A stretch of DNA of 64,000 nucleotides from Pseudomonas sp. NFIX28 (GTDB lineage: Bacteria; Pseudomonadota; Gammaproteobacteria; Pseudomonadales; Pseudomonadaceae): NCBI RefSeq assembly GCF_900107395.1, contig NZ_FNPW01000002.1:1-64000 (forward strand). Direction: 5' to 3'. Of the stretch, positions 15,353-24,235 are shown in pieces. Numbering within the stretch: the stretch's first letter is position 1; each line of letters opens with the position of its first letter. The notes below the pieces were generated by a model. The model saw nothing but the letters and a program-made list of their open reading frames with translations. It had not been told where the DNA came from and searched no databases. The translations under genes and the position numbers were made by a program.

Positions 15353-16120
15353 ATGGAATGGCTGACCAACCCGGAAATCTGGGTTGCCTTCTTTACCTTG
15401 ACTGCCCTGGAAATCGTCCTGGGTATCGACAACATCATCATGATCTCGATCCTGGTCAGCCGCATGCCCAAGCACATGCAGGCACGGACCCGGATTTTCG
15501 GCCTGGCGCTGGCCATGATCACGCGGATTCTCCTGCTGCTGTCGATCACCTGGGTCATGCGCCTGACCGCCGACCTGTTCGTGATCTTCGGCCAGGGTAT
15601 TTCCGGGCGTGACCTGATCCTGTTCTTCGGTGGCCTGTTCCTGCTCTGGAAAAGCTCCCAGGAGATGTACCACGCCCTGGAAGGCGAGGACGAAACCGCG
15701 GAAGAGCCAAGCGGCAAGGGCGGCAACTTCCTCTACACCATCATCCAGATCGCGATCATCGACATCGTGTTCTCCCTGGACTCGGTGATCACCGCCGTCG
15801 GCATGGTTTCCCATGTACCGGTCATGGTGGCGGCGATCATCGTTGCCGTACTGGTGATGATGCTGGCTTCGGGCACCATCAGCGAGTTCATCGACAAGCA
15901 CCCGTCGCTGAAGATGCTGGCGCTGTCGTTCCTGCTGGTGGTCGGTACCGTCCTGATCGCCGAGGCGTTCGAAGTGCACGTACCAAAAGGCTACGTCTAC
16001 TTCGCCATGGCCTTCTCGCTGGCGGTGGAGGCGATCAACATCAAGATGCGCACTGCCATCGCGAAAAAGAAAAAGCAGCAGGAGCCAGTGAAACTGCGCA
16101 AGGACATCCCGGGTCAATAA
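15353..16120 (+). CDS. TerC-family integral membrane protein
   Basis: 255 aa from the ATG at 15353 with AAAGGA 6 bp upstream. Seven or so membrane helices; ALEIVLGIDNIIMISIL and the second acidic repeat IIDIVFSLDSVITAVG carry the paired aspartates conserved in TerC proteins. Relatives include tellurite-resistance TerC and Mn2+ exporters acting with exported metalloproteins, so export of a divalent metal (manganese) is the likely role. Monocistronic with its own terminator. Confidence 0.88.
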   Translation: MEWLTNPEIWVAFFTLTALEIVLGIDNIIMISILVSRMPKHMQARTRIFGLALAMITRILLLLSITWVMRLTADLFVIFGQGISGRDLILFFGGLFLLWKSSQEMYHALEGEDETAEEPSGKGGNFLYTIIQIAIIDIVFSLDSVITAVGMVSHVPVMVAAIIVAVLVMMLASGTISEFIDKHPSLKMLALSFLLVVGTVLIAEAFEVHVPKGYVYFAMAFSLAVEAINIKMRTAIAKKKKQQEPVKLRKDIPGQ

Positions 16121-16135
16121 CCGGAGAGCGCAATG

Positions 16136-16161
16136 AAAAAGGGGCTTTCGAGCCCCTTTTT
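16136..16161 (+). terminator. Terminator after the TerC gene
   Basis: AAAAAGGGGCT, a TTCG tetraloop, then AGCCCCTTTTT: a perfect symmetrical intrinsic terminator that could work on both strands. Confidence 0.93.
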
Positions 16162-16334
16162 CACGCCTGCAGAAAGTCGTTTTCTTTATGACAGTTTTGT
16201 TTCAATCGCCGCATCGGCTATGCGATGCTGGCGCACAGACCGTTAGCCAACTACAGCTTAAGTACAGAACGTAGAACAACGCGCGGCACCGTTAACTTGC
16301 CCCTCTGGGGCGCTATTCACCACAGGGGGCCGTT

Positions 16335-17993
16335 ATGCTCACCCTGCTCAATTTGCTATCCGCCGTGGCCCTGCTGATCTGGGGCACGCACATCGTCCGC
16401 ACCGGCATCCTGCGGGTCTATGGCTCGAACCTGCGGCACCTCATCGGCCAGAACATGGCCAAGCGCCCCTTGGCGTTCATCTCCGGAATCCTGGTCACCG
16501 CCATGGTGCAGAGCAGCAACGCCACGGCGATGCTGGTCACCTCGTTCGTCGGCCAGGGGCTGATGGCGCTGACGCCCGCCCTGGCGACCATGCTCGGCGC
16601 CGACGTCGGCACCGCGCTGATGGCCCGGGTCCTGACTTTCGACCTGTCCTGGCTGTCGCCGCTGCTGATCTTTCTCGGGGTGATCTTCTTCCTGTCGCGC
16701 AAACAGACCCGGGCCGGCCAGCTCGGACGGGTGGGAATCGGCCTGGGGCTGATCATCCTAGCGTTGCAATTGATCGTCGAGGCCGCCGCGCCCATCACCC
16801 ATGCCCAGGGTGTGAAAGTCCTGTTCGCCTCGCTGACCGGCGACATCCTGCTCGACGCCCTGATGGGCGCGTTGTTCGCCATGATTTCCTACTCCAGTCT
16901 GGCGGCGGTGCTGCTTACCGCGACCCTGGCCGGCGCCGGCGTGATCAGCCTGCCGGTGGCCATCGGCCTGGTGATCGGCGCCAACATCGGCAGCGGGGTG
17001 CTGGCCTTTCTCAGCACCAACATGCAGAACGCCGCCGGCCGCCAGGTGGCGCTGGGCAGCCTGCTGTACAAGCTGATCGGCCTGGTGCTGATCATTCCGG
17101 TGCTCGACCCGCTCGCCCAGTGGATGGACGGCCTGGACTTCAGCCCGCAAGAAGTGGTGATCGGTTTCCACCTGCTCTACAACACCCTGCGCTGCCTGGT
17201 ACTGCTGCCGACAGTCGGGCCAATGGCCAAAGTCTGTGCCTGGTTGCTGCCGGAACGCCCGGAAACCAATGGCCGGGCCAAGCCTCGCCACCTCGATCTG
17301 GCGGCCTTGGCCACGCCCAGCCTGGCCCTGGCCAACGCAGCGCGGGAAACCCTGCGCATCGGCGACCTGATCGACAACATGCTCGAGGCCATGCTCGATG
17401 TGCTGCGCGGCAAGCAGACCGCCATCACCCAGGAAATGCGCAACCTCAACGACGACGTCGAAGTGCTCTACAGCGCGATCAAGCTCTACCTGGCGCAAAT
17501 GCCCCGCGAGGACCTGGGCGAGCAGGACAGCCGGCGCTGGGCCGAAATCATCGAACTGGCCATCAACCTGAAGCTGGCCAGCGACCTGATCGAACGCATG
17601 CTGCGCAAGGTCCAGCAGCAGAAGACCGCGCAACGCCGCTCCTTCTCCGAAGTCGGCCTGGAAGAACTGGCCGGCCTGCATAACCAGCTGATCGCCAACC
17701 TGCGCCTCGGGCTGTCGGTGTTTCTCAGCGCCGATCCGGAAAGCGCGCGGCAGCTGCTGCGGGAAAAACGCCGCTTTCGCGCCCAGGAACGTCGCCTGGC
17801 CCATGCCCATGTCAGCCGCCTGCAACGTAAAATCGTCCAGAGCATCGAGACCAGTTCGCTGCACCTGGAGCTGATCGCCGATATGAAGCGCTTGAATTCG
17901 CTGTTTTGCGGCAGTGCCTATGTGGTGCTGGGCTCCTCCGAAACCGGCGCGCTCGCCGTGGACGATATGGCTGACATCACTCATTCACCCTGA
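16335..17993 (+). CDS. Na/Pi cotransporter family protein with PhoU-like C-terminus
   Basis: 552 aa. The N-terminal 310 residues hold two inverted NptA repeats; the QSSNATAMLVTSFV and second SYSSLAAVLLTATL signatures are the QSS-type motifs of the family. The C-terminal 230 residues are helical and charged and resemble PhoU. It probably moves phosphate across the inner membrane with sodium, possibly as an exporter as shown for E. coli YjbB. Ribosome binding site AGGGGG. A GTACAGAAC word lies 73 bp upstream. Confidence 0.87.
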   Translation: MLTLLNLLSAVALLIWGTHIVRTGILRVYGSNLRHLIGQNMAKRPLAFISGILVTAMVQSSNATAMLVTSFVGQGLMALTPALATMLGADVGTALMARVLTFDLSWLSPLLIFLGVIFFLSRKQTRAGQLGRVGIGLGLIILALQLIVEAAAPITHAQGVKVLFASLTGDILLDALMGALFAMISYSSLAAVLLTATLAGAGVISLPVAIGLVIGANIGSGVLAFLSTNMQNAAGRQVALGSLLYKLIGLVLIIPVLDPLAQWMDGLDFSPQEVVIGFHLLYNTLRCLVLLPTVGPMAKVCAWLLPERPETNGRAKPRHLDLAALATPSLALANAARETLRIGDLIDNMLEAMLDVLRGKQTAITQEMRNLNDDVEVLYSAIKLYLAQMPREDLGEQDSRRWAEIIELAINLKLASDLIERMLRKVQQQKTAQRRSFSEVGLEELAGLHNQLIANLRLGLSVFLSADPESARQLLREKRRFRAQERRLAHAHVSRLQRKIVQSIETSSLHLELIADMKRLNSLFCGSAYVVLGSSETGALAVDDMADITHSP

Positions 17994-18018
17994 ACGTCCA
18001 CAGTTACCCGAAGTCAGA

Positions 18019-18065
18019 AGGTTCTGTACGGAAAGTCGCCAAGCGGCGGTTTGGGTACAGAACCT
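18019..18065. promoter_or_regulatory. 11-bp inverted repeat before the M16 peptidase gene
   Basis: AGGTTCTGTAC (18019-18029) and GTACAGAACCT (18055-18065) are perfect complements 25 bp apart. It could be an operator or an mRNA hairpin between the Na/Pi and M16 genes. GTACAGAAC also occurs alone at 16262 upstream of the Na/Pi gene. Confidence 0.5.
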
Positions 18066-18094
18066 GAACTTACGCCCGTCGTAAGGAACCTGTT

Positions 18095-19480
18095 ATGCGT
18101 TGTCTGTTGTTCGCCTGCCTGCTGCTCGGATCAGCCCACTCGTTTGCCCTGGATCGCTTCCAGGTCGAAGGCTACATGCTGCCCAACGGCCTGCAATTGC
18201 TGCTCAAGCCGGGGAACGAACGCGGCCATGTGGCGATTCGCCTGGTGGTCGGGGTAGGGCTGGACGACTTCGGCTGCGCCGACAAGGAACTGCCGCACCT
18301 GCTCGAGCACTTGCTGTTCAGCGGGATCGACGCCGGCGGCGAGGGTGGGCTGGAGGAGCGCATGCAAGCCCTGGGCGGCGAATGGAACGCCTATACCAGC
18401 AATGCCGACACCACCTTCGTCATCGAGGCCCCGGCGAAAAACCAGCGCAAGGTCCTGGACCTGCTGTTGGCCCTGCTGACCCGCACCGAGCTCAACGACC
18501 ACGCGCTGCAAACGGCAAAAAGGGTGGTCGAACGCGAAGACGGCGGCCATTACTCGCACCTGCAACGCTGGCTGGACCGCCAGGACCTGGGCCACACCGC
18601 CAGCAACCAGCTGGCGGTGGAACTGGGCCTGAAGTGCGCCGAACGGGCCGAAGTCGATCAACTGACCCTCGAACAGCTGGAGAAGCTGCGCAAGGACTGG
18701 TACGCGCCGAACAACATGACCCTGATCGTCGTCGGCGACCTCGACCGCCTGTTGCCCGCCTACCTGGAGCGCAGCTACGGCGCGCTGGAACCGGTGGAGC
18801 CGAGCGAGCACCAGGGCCTGCCGGACATCCAGCAAACGGCCGCCGCCGAGCGCAACCTGATCCGTGGCTGGGTCGGCGACAGCGCCAAACTGCATTGGTT
18901 GTTCCCCGAACCGGCCCTCGAACGGCAGCACGACGAAACCTTCGATCTGCTCAAGAACTACCTGGACTGGGCGTTGTACCGCAAGCTGCGCCTGCAGCAT
19001 GAACTCTCCTACGGACCGAGCAGCGAGCGCGAAGTATTCGGCGGCGTCGGCTTTCTTAGCCTGAATGCCGACCTGGAACGCGCCGACGTGCCCGAGGCCC
19101 GGCAGGCGATCGAGGATCTCAAGGCGCAACTGCTCAAGGACGGCCTGGACCCGGCGACCTTCGCTCGCCTGCAACAGGCCGCCATTGCTCGCCAGGCCTG
19201 GGCGGTGCAGGGCAACAGCGCACTGGCGGATTATTACTGGAGTGCCTTGAGCGACTACGCGGACGGGCGTTTCAGCGACCCGGCCAAGCGCCTGCAAGCC
19301 GTCAGCCTGAAGCAGGCCAACCAGGCCATGCGCAAGCTACTGGAGCAGCCCGGCTACCTGCGGATCGAAAAACCGCTGCTGAGCTACGCGGCGTTGAGCG
19401 GGCTGGTCCTGGGGATGCTGGCACTGATTGTTCTGGTGCTGTGCGGATGGCGGGCTTATCGCAAACGAATCCGTGCCTGA
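18095..19480 (+). CDS. M16 (pitrilysin-type) zinc peptidase, membrane-anchored
   Basis: 461 aa. A signal sequence (about 1-19) is followed by an M16 catalytic domain with the inverted zinc motif HLLEH (68-72) and candidate third-ligand glutamates in VVERED (about 146-148), so the active site looks intact. The middle is the second M16 domain (about 200-400). A hydrophobic helix near 426-445 (LSGLVLGMLALIVLVLCGW) and a basic tail suggest inner-membrane anchoring with the catalytic part in the periplasm. AAGGA lies 6 bp before the start. Substrate unknown. Confidence 0.87.
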   Translation: MRCLLFACLLLGSAHSFALDRFQVEGYMLPNGLQLLLKPGNERGHVAIRLVVGVGLDDFGCADKELPHLLEHLLFSGIDAGGEGGLEERMQALGGEWNAYTSNADTTFVIEAPAKNQRKVLDLLLALLTRTELNDHALQTAKRVVEREDGGHYSHLQRWLDRQDLGHTASNQLAVELGLKCAERAEVDQLTLEQLEKLRKDWYAPNNMTLIVVGDLDRLLPAYLERSYGALEPVEPSEHQGLPDIQQTAAAERNLIRGWVGDSAKLHWLFPEPALERQHDETFDLLKNYLDWALYRKLRLQHELSYGPSSEREVFGGVGFLSLNADLERADVPEARQAIEDLKAQLLKDGLDPATFARLQQAAIARQAWAVQGNSALADYYWSALSDYADGRFSDPAKRLQAVSLKQANQAMRKLLEQPGYLRIEKPLLSYAALSGLVLGMLALIVLVLCGWRAYRKRIRA

Positions 19481-19531
19481 TGCGTCTTTTACCCAGCTAA
19501 ACCGTTATTCTGTCGGGGATTTTTTTCTAGT

Positions 19532-20575
19532 GTGAATCGCCGAATGCCAAACCTGACTCATTACGTACAGCGCATCCTGGAATTGATGAAGCGCTACCCG
19601 GGAGTCATTGCACTCGGCGGTTTCATTTCCGGCGTCGGCAGTTTCATCCTGGTGGACCGCCAACAGGGCCTGGCCACCTGGATCGCCGTGATCATGCTGG
19701 TGAGCTGGATCTGGCTGATGCTGGAAAACAGCCTGACCCAACTGTTCACCCGGGTCTTCAAGCGGGAAATTCCCCAGCCGCTACTGCGCTACGCCACGCA
19801 GATGATCCACCAGGAAAGCCTGTTCTTCGTCCTGCCGTTCTTCTTCATCACCACCGCCTGGAACAGCGGGCAACTGGTCTTCACCGGCCTGCTGGCGGCC
19901 TCGGCGCTGGTCTCGATCATCGACCCGCTGTACTACAAATGGCTGGCCCCGCGCCGCTGGCTGTTCCTCGCCCTGCACACCCTGACGCTGTTCGCCGCGC
20001 TGCTGACCGCGCTGCCGATCATCCTGCACCTGACCACCGCGCAGAGCTTCAAGCTGGCCCTGGGCATCGCCATGCTGCTGTCGTTCCCCAGCCTCGCGTC
20101 GATCTTTCCGATCCGCAACCTGCGCGGCGCGCTGATGCTGCTGGGCATGACCCTGGCCATCGGCGGCACGGGCTGGCTGCTGCGCTCCTGGGTCCCGCCG
20201 GCGACCTTGTGGATCACCGAGGAAGCCATCAGCACCCATTTGCAGGACCGCACCCCCGGCGCCAGCCTCAAGGAAGTCAGCGTGAACGACGTGCGCAGCA
20301 GCGGGCTGTATGCCTACACCGCGATCAATGCGCCGCGCGGGCTGGACGAGCGCATTTATCACGTCTGGCAATTCAACGGCAAAGAGGTCGACCGGGTGGC
20401 CCTGGATATCCACGGCGGGCGCAAGGAGGGCTACCGCGCCTGGTCGCACAAGCAGAATTTCCCCGGCGATCCGGCCGGCAGCTGGCAGGTCCGGGTGCTG
20501 ACCGAAGACGGGCAGGTCATTGGCGTGCTGCGCTTCAAGATCGTCGGCAGCGGCGCACAGAACACAGCACCTTAG
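19532..20575 (+). CDS. DUF5924/DUF2914 membrane protein
   Basis: 347 aa from a GTG at 19532; the ATG at 19544 (MPNLTHYV) is an equal alternative because neither has a clear ribosome binding site. Six or seven hydrophobic helices fill residues 20-230. The soluble C-terminal domain (about 260-345) carries YHVWQFNGKEVDRVALDI and GSWQVRVLTEDGQVIGVLRF, the DUF2914 pattern. Function unknown. It precedes the lipid transport operon with a 69-bp gap, so co-transcription is possible. Confidence 0.8.
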   Translation: MNRRMPNLTHYVQRILELMKRYPGVIALGGFISGVGSFILVDRQQGLATWIAVIMLVSWIWLMLENSLTQLFTRVFKREIPQPLLRYATQMIHQESLFFVLPFFFITTAWNSGQLVFTGLLAASALVSIIDPLYYKWLAPRRWLFLALHTLTLFAALLTALPIILHLTTAQSFKLALGIAMLLSFPSLASIFPIRNLRGALMLLGMTLAIGGTGWLLRSWVPPATLWITEEAISTHLQDRTPGASLKEVSVNDVRSSGLYAYTAINAPRGLDERIYHVWQFNGKEVDRVALDIHGGRKEGYRAWSHKQNFPGDPAGSWQVRVLTEDGQVIGVLRFKIVGSGAQNTAP

Positions 20576-20644
20576 TACAAGGCAAAGTCGCTTTGATCGT
20601 GGTATTACGTAGCACTGCGTAAAAGCCATACAAGCACGGAGCCT

Positions 20645-21793
20645 ATGACCCAGAGCGCGACGGCCGGCAATGCCCAACTGGATGCGTCGAGTTCCCCCTC
20701 GCGGTTGCGAGTCACGGGGGACTGGACGCTCGCCCATTACACCGAGCTCAAGCAGCTGTGCGAACAGCTGGCCGGACAATACGACAGCAGCACCCACATC
20801 GACCTCAACGGCCTCGGCGCCCTGGATACCGCGGGCGCCTCGCTGCTGGTGGAGATGCTGGGCTCGGAGCGGCTCGGCCAGTCCACCGAACACCCGGACT
20901 GCACCCTGTCCGCGGCCGACCGCGCGCTGCTGCAGACCGTCTACTGCTCGCTGAGCGATTTCTGCGTGCCGCTCAAGGAGCCGGAAATCTCGGTCGGCAT
21001 CCTGCTGCTGACGCGGATCGGCAAGGCGGTCGATGCCGTCTGGCAAGACACCTTGAAGCTGCTGGGGTTTGTCGGCCTGATCCTCGAAACCCTGGCCCGC
21101 GGCCTGCTGCGCCCCAAGCGCTGGCGCATCACGCCGATGGTCGCGCATATCGAGCAGACCGGCCTCGACGCCGCGCCCATCGTCGCCTTGCTGACTTTCC
21201 TGGTGGGCGCCGTGGTGGCGTTCCTCGGCGCCACGGTGCTGCAGAGTTTCGGCGCCAGCATCTTTACCGTGGACCTGGTGGCGTTTTCCTTCCTGCGCGA
21301 GTTCGGCGTGCTGCTCACCGCTATCCTCATGGCCGGGCGGACCGCGAGTGCCTTTACCGCGCAGATCGGCTCGATGAAGGCCAACGAGGAAATCGACGCG
21401 ATCCGCACCCTGGGCCTGGACCCCATGGAGCTGCTGGTGCTGCCGAGGGTCCTGGCGCTGCTGGTGGCGCTGCCGATGCTGACCTTCCTGGCGATGCTCT
21501 CGGGCATCGTCGGTGGCGGGGTGGTCTGCGCGCTGTCGCTGGATATCTCACCGGCGATGTTCCTTGCGCTGCTGCAATCGGACATCGGCGTGCAGCATTT
21601 CCTGGTGGGCATGGTCAAGGCGCCGATCTTCGCCTTCCTGATCGCCGCCATCGGCTGCCTGGAAGGCTTCAAGGTCAGCGGCAGCGCCGAGTCCGTGGGC
21701 GCCCACACCACCTCCAGCGTGGTGCAATCGATTTTTGTGGTGATCGTCCTCGACGCCGTCGCCGCACTGTTCTTCATGGAGATGGGCTGGTGA
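20645..21793 (+). CDS. MlaE-type lipid ABC transporter permease with fused N-terminal STAS domain
   Basis: 382 aa. Residues about 1-105 are a STAS (MlaB-like) domain (HIDLNGLGALDTAGASLLVEM). The rest is an MlaE permease with helices and the signature GRTASAFTAQIGSMKANEEIDA, which contacts the ATPase. In E. coli MlaB and MlaE are separate, so this is a natural fusion. It forms a four-gene operon with an ATPase, an MCE protein and a lipoprotein, a layout I recall for PAO1 PA3211-PA3214. It probably moves phospholipid between the inner and outer membranes. Its TGA overlaps the next start. Confidence 0.9.
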   Translation: MTQSATAGNAQLDASSSPSRLRVTGDWTLAHYTELKQLCEQLAGQYDSSTHIDLNGLGALDTAGASLLVEMLGSERLGQSTEHPDCTLSAADRALLQTVYCSLSDFCVPLKEPEISVGILLLTRIGKAVDAVWQDTLKLLGFVGLILETLARGLLRPKRWRITPMVAHIEQTGLDAAPIVALLTFLVGAVVAFLGATVLQSFGASIFTVDLVAFSFLREFGVLLTAILMAGRTASAFTAQIGSMKANEEIDAIRTLGLDPMELLVLPRVLALLVALPMLTFLAMLSGIVGGGVVCALSLDISPAMFLALLQSDIGVQHFLVGMVKAPIFAFLIAAIGCLEGFKVSGSAESVGAHTTSSVVQSIFVVIVLDAVAALFFMEMGW

Positions 21794-22593
21794 ACCGTTC
21801 AACCCGTGCGCCCACCGAGGCGGTGATCGAAGTCCGCGGCCTGTGCAATCGCTTCGGCCCGCAGAGCGTGCACGAAAACCTCGACCTGGACCTGTACAAG
21901 GGCGAGATTCTGGCCGTGGTCGGCGGTTCGGGCAGCGGCAAGTCGGTGCTGCTGCGCAGCATCATCGGCCTGCGCCAGCCCAGCGAGGGTTCGGTGCGGG
22001 TGTTCGGCCAGAACCTGCCGAGCCTGGCGGAACATGAGCGCTCGCTGATCGAACGGCGCTTTGGCGTGCTGTTCCAGAAGGGCGCGCTGTTCTCGTCGCT
22101 GACCGTGACCGAAAACGTCGCCCTGCCGCTGATCGAGCATGCCGGCCTGAGCCGCGCCGACGCCGAACACCTGGCGGCGGTAAAACTGGCGCTGGCCGGG
22201 CTGCCGCTGTCGGCGGCCGACAAATACCCGGCCTCGCTGTCCGGCGGCATGATCAAGCGCGCCGCCCTGGCCCGGGCGCTGGCCCTGGACCCGGACATTC
22301 TGTTTCTCGACGAACCCACCGCCGGCCTCGACCCGATCGGCGCCGCGGCGTTCGACCAACTGATCCTGACCCTGCGTGACGCCCTGGGCCTGAGCGTGTT
22401 CCTGGTCACCCACGACCTGGACACGCTGTACACCATCACCGACCGGGTGGCGGTGCTGGCACAGAAAAAGGTGCTGGTGGCCGATGCCATCGACCAGGTC
22501 GCCGAGACCGACGACGCCTGGATTCACGAATACTTCCATGGCCCTCGCGGCCGCGCGGCGTATCAGGCCGCTACACAGCTCAACGAGGTATGA
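21790..22593 (+). CDS. MlaF-type lipid ABC transporter ATP-binding protein
   Basis: 267 aa, GTG start overlapping the permease stop (GTGA). An in-frame extension into the permease gene exists but is out of phase with the permease and not coding. Walker A GGSGSGKS (45-52), signature LSGGMIKR and Walker B LFLDEPTAGLDP are intact. It powers the permease at the cytoplasmic face of the inner membrane. Ends 1 bp before the MCE gene start. Confidence 0.92.
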   Translation: MNRSTRAPTEAVIEVRGLCNRFGPQSVHENLDLDLYKGEILAVVGGSGSGKSVLLRSIIGLRQPSEGSVRVFGQNLPSLAEHERSLIERRFGVLFQKGALFSSLTVTENVALPLIEHAGLSRADAEHLAAVKLALAGLPLSAADKYPASLSGGMIKRAALARALALDPDILFLDEPTAGLDPIGAAAFDQLILTLRDALGLSVFLVTHDLDTLYTITDRVAVLAQKKVLVADAIDQVAETDDAWIHEYFHGPRGRAAYQAATQLNEV

Positions 22594-22594
22594 C

Positions 22595-23533
22595 ATGGAA
22601 ACCCGAGCCCATCATGTACTGATCGGCCTGTTCACCGTGATTGTGGTGGTCGGCGCCCTGCTGTTCGGCCTGTGGCTGGCCAAGTCCAGCGTCGACACGG
22701 AGTTCAAGGACTACGAGATCGTGTTCAACGAGGCTGTCAGCGGCCTGTCCAAAGGCAGCGCCGTGCAGTACAGCGGGATCAAGGTCGGCGATGTGATCAG
22801 CCTGCGCCTGGACCCGAACGACCCGCGCCGGGTCCTGGCGCGGATCCGCCTGAGCGGCGAAACCCCGATCAAGGAAGACACCCAGGCCAAGCTGACCCTG
22901 ACCGGCATCACCGGGACCTCGATCATCCAGCTCAGTGGCGGCACCCCGCAAAGCCAGCCGCTCAAGGGCAAGGACGGCAAACTGCCGGTGATCGTCGCCT
23001 CGCCTTCGCCGATCGCCCGCCTGCTGAACAACAGCGAAGACCTGATGACCAGCGTCAACCTGCTGCTGCATAACGCCAACAGCATGTTCTCGCCAGAGAA
23101 CGTCGAACGCGTCAGCAAAACCCTCGAACACCTGGAGCAGACCACCGGGGTCATCGCCGAACAGCGCGGCGACGTGCGCCAGGCCATGCAGCAGCTGGCG
23201 TCCATCGGCAAGCAGGCCAGCGCCACCCTGGAACAGACCAGCGCACTGATGCGCAACGCCAACGGCCTGCTCAACGAGCAGGGCAAGCAGATGTTCAGCA
23301 GCGCCGAGCTGGCCATGCAGTCGCTGGAACAGAGCAGCGCCACCATCAACAAACTGCTGACCGATAACCAGGACTCGCTGAACAACGGCATCCAGGGCCT
23401 CAATGGCCTGGCGCCGGCGGTACGCGAGCTGCGCGATACCCTGAGCTCGCTGCGGGCCATTTCGCGCCGCCTGGAAGCCAACCCCAGCGGCTACCTGCTG
23501 GGCAGTGACAAGAACAAGGAGTTCACGCCATGA
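22595..23533 (+). CDS. MCE-domain lipid-binding protein (MlaD-like)
   Basis: 312 aa. An N-terminal membrane helix (about 8-27) is followed by one MCE domain (about 38-115, FNEAVSGLSKGSAVQYSGIKVGDV). The long helical region (about 165-300) is rich in Gln, Ser and Leu and is likely a coiled-coil tube that spans the periplasm. It is longer than E. coli MlaD (183 aa), closer to PqiB/LetB-type spans in concept. It forms a hexameric conduit in known systems. It overlaps the next gene by 4 bp. Confidence 0.9.
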   Translation: METRAHHVLIGLFTVIVVVGALLFGLWLAKSSVDTEFKDYEIVFNEAVSGLSKGSAVQYSGIKVGDVISLRLDPNDPRRVLARIRLSGETPIKEDTQAKLTLTGITGTSIIQLSGGTPQSQPLKGKDGKLPVIVASPSPIARLLNNSEDLMTSVNLLLHNANSMFSPENVERVSKTLEHLEQTTGVIAEQRGDVRQAMQQLASIGKQASATLEQTSALMRNANGLLNEQGKQMFSSAELAMQSLEQSSATINKLLTDNQDSLNNGIQGLNGLAPAVRELRDTLSSLRAISRRLEANPSGYLLGSDKNKEFTP

Positions 23534-24162
23534 CGCGTGCCTATCGCCCATTCAGCCGCCTGGCCCTGGTCGCCGGCCTCGCCTTGAGCGGCGCCTGCTC
23601 GATTCTGCCCCAGGCCGACCCGGTGGATATCTATCGCCTGCCCACCACCCAGGGCGCCGCAGCCAAGGCGCAGGGCCAGGCGCAGCCCTGGTCGCTGCGC
23701 CTGACCAAGCCCCAGGCGAGCGACGCCTTGAACAGCGCGAGAATCGCCGTCATCCCTCAAGGCGATGTGATCAGCAGCTACAAGGACGCGCGCTGGAGCG
23801 ATCCGGCGCCGGTGTTGCTGCGCAATCGGCTGCTGGACGGGTTCCTCGCCGATGGCCGGGTGCAGCTGCTGGGCACCGACGACAGCGATGTGCAGACCGA
23901 CCTCGAGCTGGGCGGCAACCTGCAGGCGTTCCAGAGCGAATATCAGGGCCAGGCGGTAGCGGTGGTGATTCGCCTGGATGCGCGCCTGGTGCGCGGCTAC
24001 GACCAGAAGATCCTGGCCAGCCAGCGCTTTGAAGTGCGCCAGCCGCTGAGCGATACCCAGGTGCCGGCGGTGGTCGCCGGGTTTGGCCAGGCGGGAGATG
24101 CCTTGAACCGGCAGGTGGTGGAGTGGACGGTGAAGCAGGGTAGCCAGTTGGTACGGCGCTGA
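23530..24162 (+). CDS. ABC-type transport auxiliary lipoprotein (PqiC-like)
   Basis: 210 aa. The N-terminus LALVAGLALSGAC is a lipobox with Cys at 23, so the protein should be lipidated. The mature part (VDIYRLPTTQG, LTKPQASDALNSARIAVIP) resembles the PqiC/YmbA domain that docks MCE proteins to the outer membrane. Fourth gene of the operon, start overlapping the MCE stop. It takes the place of the MlaC/MlaA parts in this system. A REP pair follows directly. Confidence 0.87.
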   Translation: MTRAYRPFSRLALVAGLALSGACSILPQADPVDIYRLPTTQGAAAKAQGQAQPWSLRLTKPQASDALNSARIAVIPQGDVISSYKDARWSDPAPVLLRNRLLDGFLADGRVQLLGTDDSDVQTDLELGGNLQAFQSEYQGQAVAVVIRLDARLVRGYDQKILASQRFEVRQPLSDTQVPAVVAGFGQAGDALNRQVVEWTVKQGSQLVRR

Positions 24163-24170
24163 GGTTTTTT

Positions 24171-24221
24171 CGCGGGCAAGCCTAGCTCCTACGGTCTTGG
24201 TAGGAGCGAGGCTTGCCCGCG
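24171..24221. repeat. REP palindrome pair (family A)
   Basis: CGCGGGCAAGCCTAGCTCCTAC (24171-24192) and GTAGGAGCGAGGCTTGCCCGCG (24200-24221) form a 22-bp inverted repeat with one mismatch and a 7-nt loop. It lies between the convergent lipoprotein and SpmAB-like genes and may protect or end both transcripts. Confidence 0.88.
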
Positions 24222-24235
24222 AACCGCTCCAACCC

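Noticed and set aside
20758-21789. Apparent N-terminal fusion of the MlaF-type ATPase
   Set aside because: The extension is the permease gene read in another frame; the GTG at 21790 overlapping the permease stop gives a normal-length ATPase.
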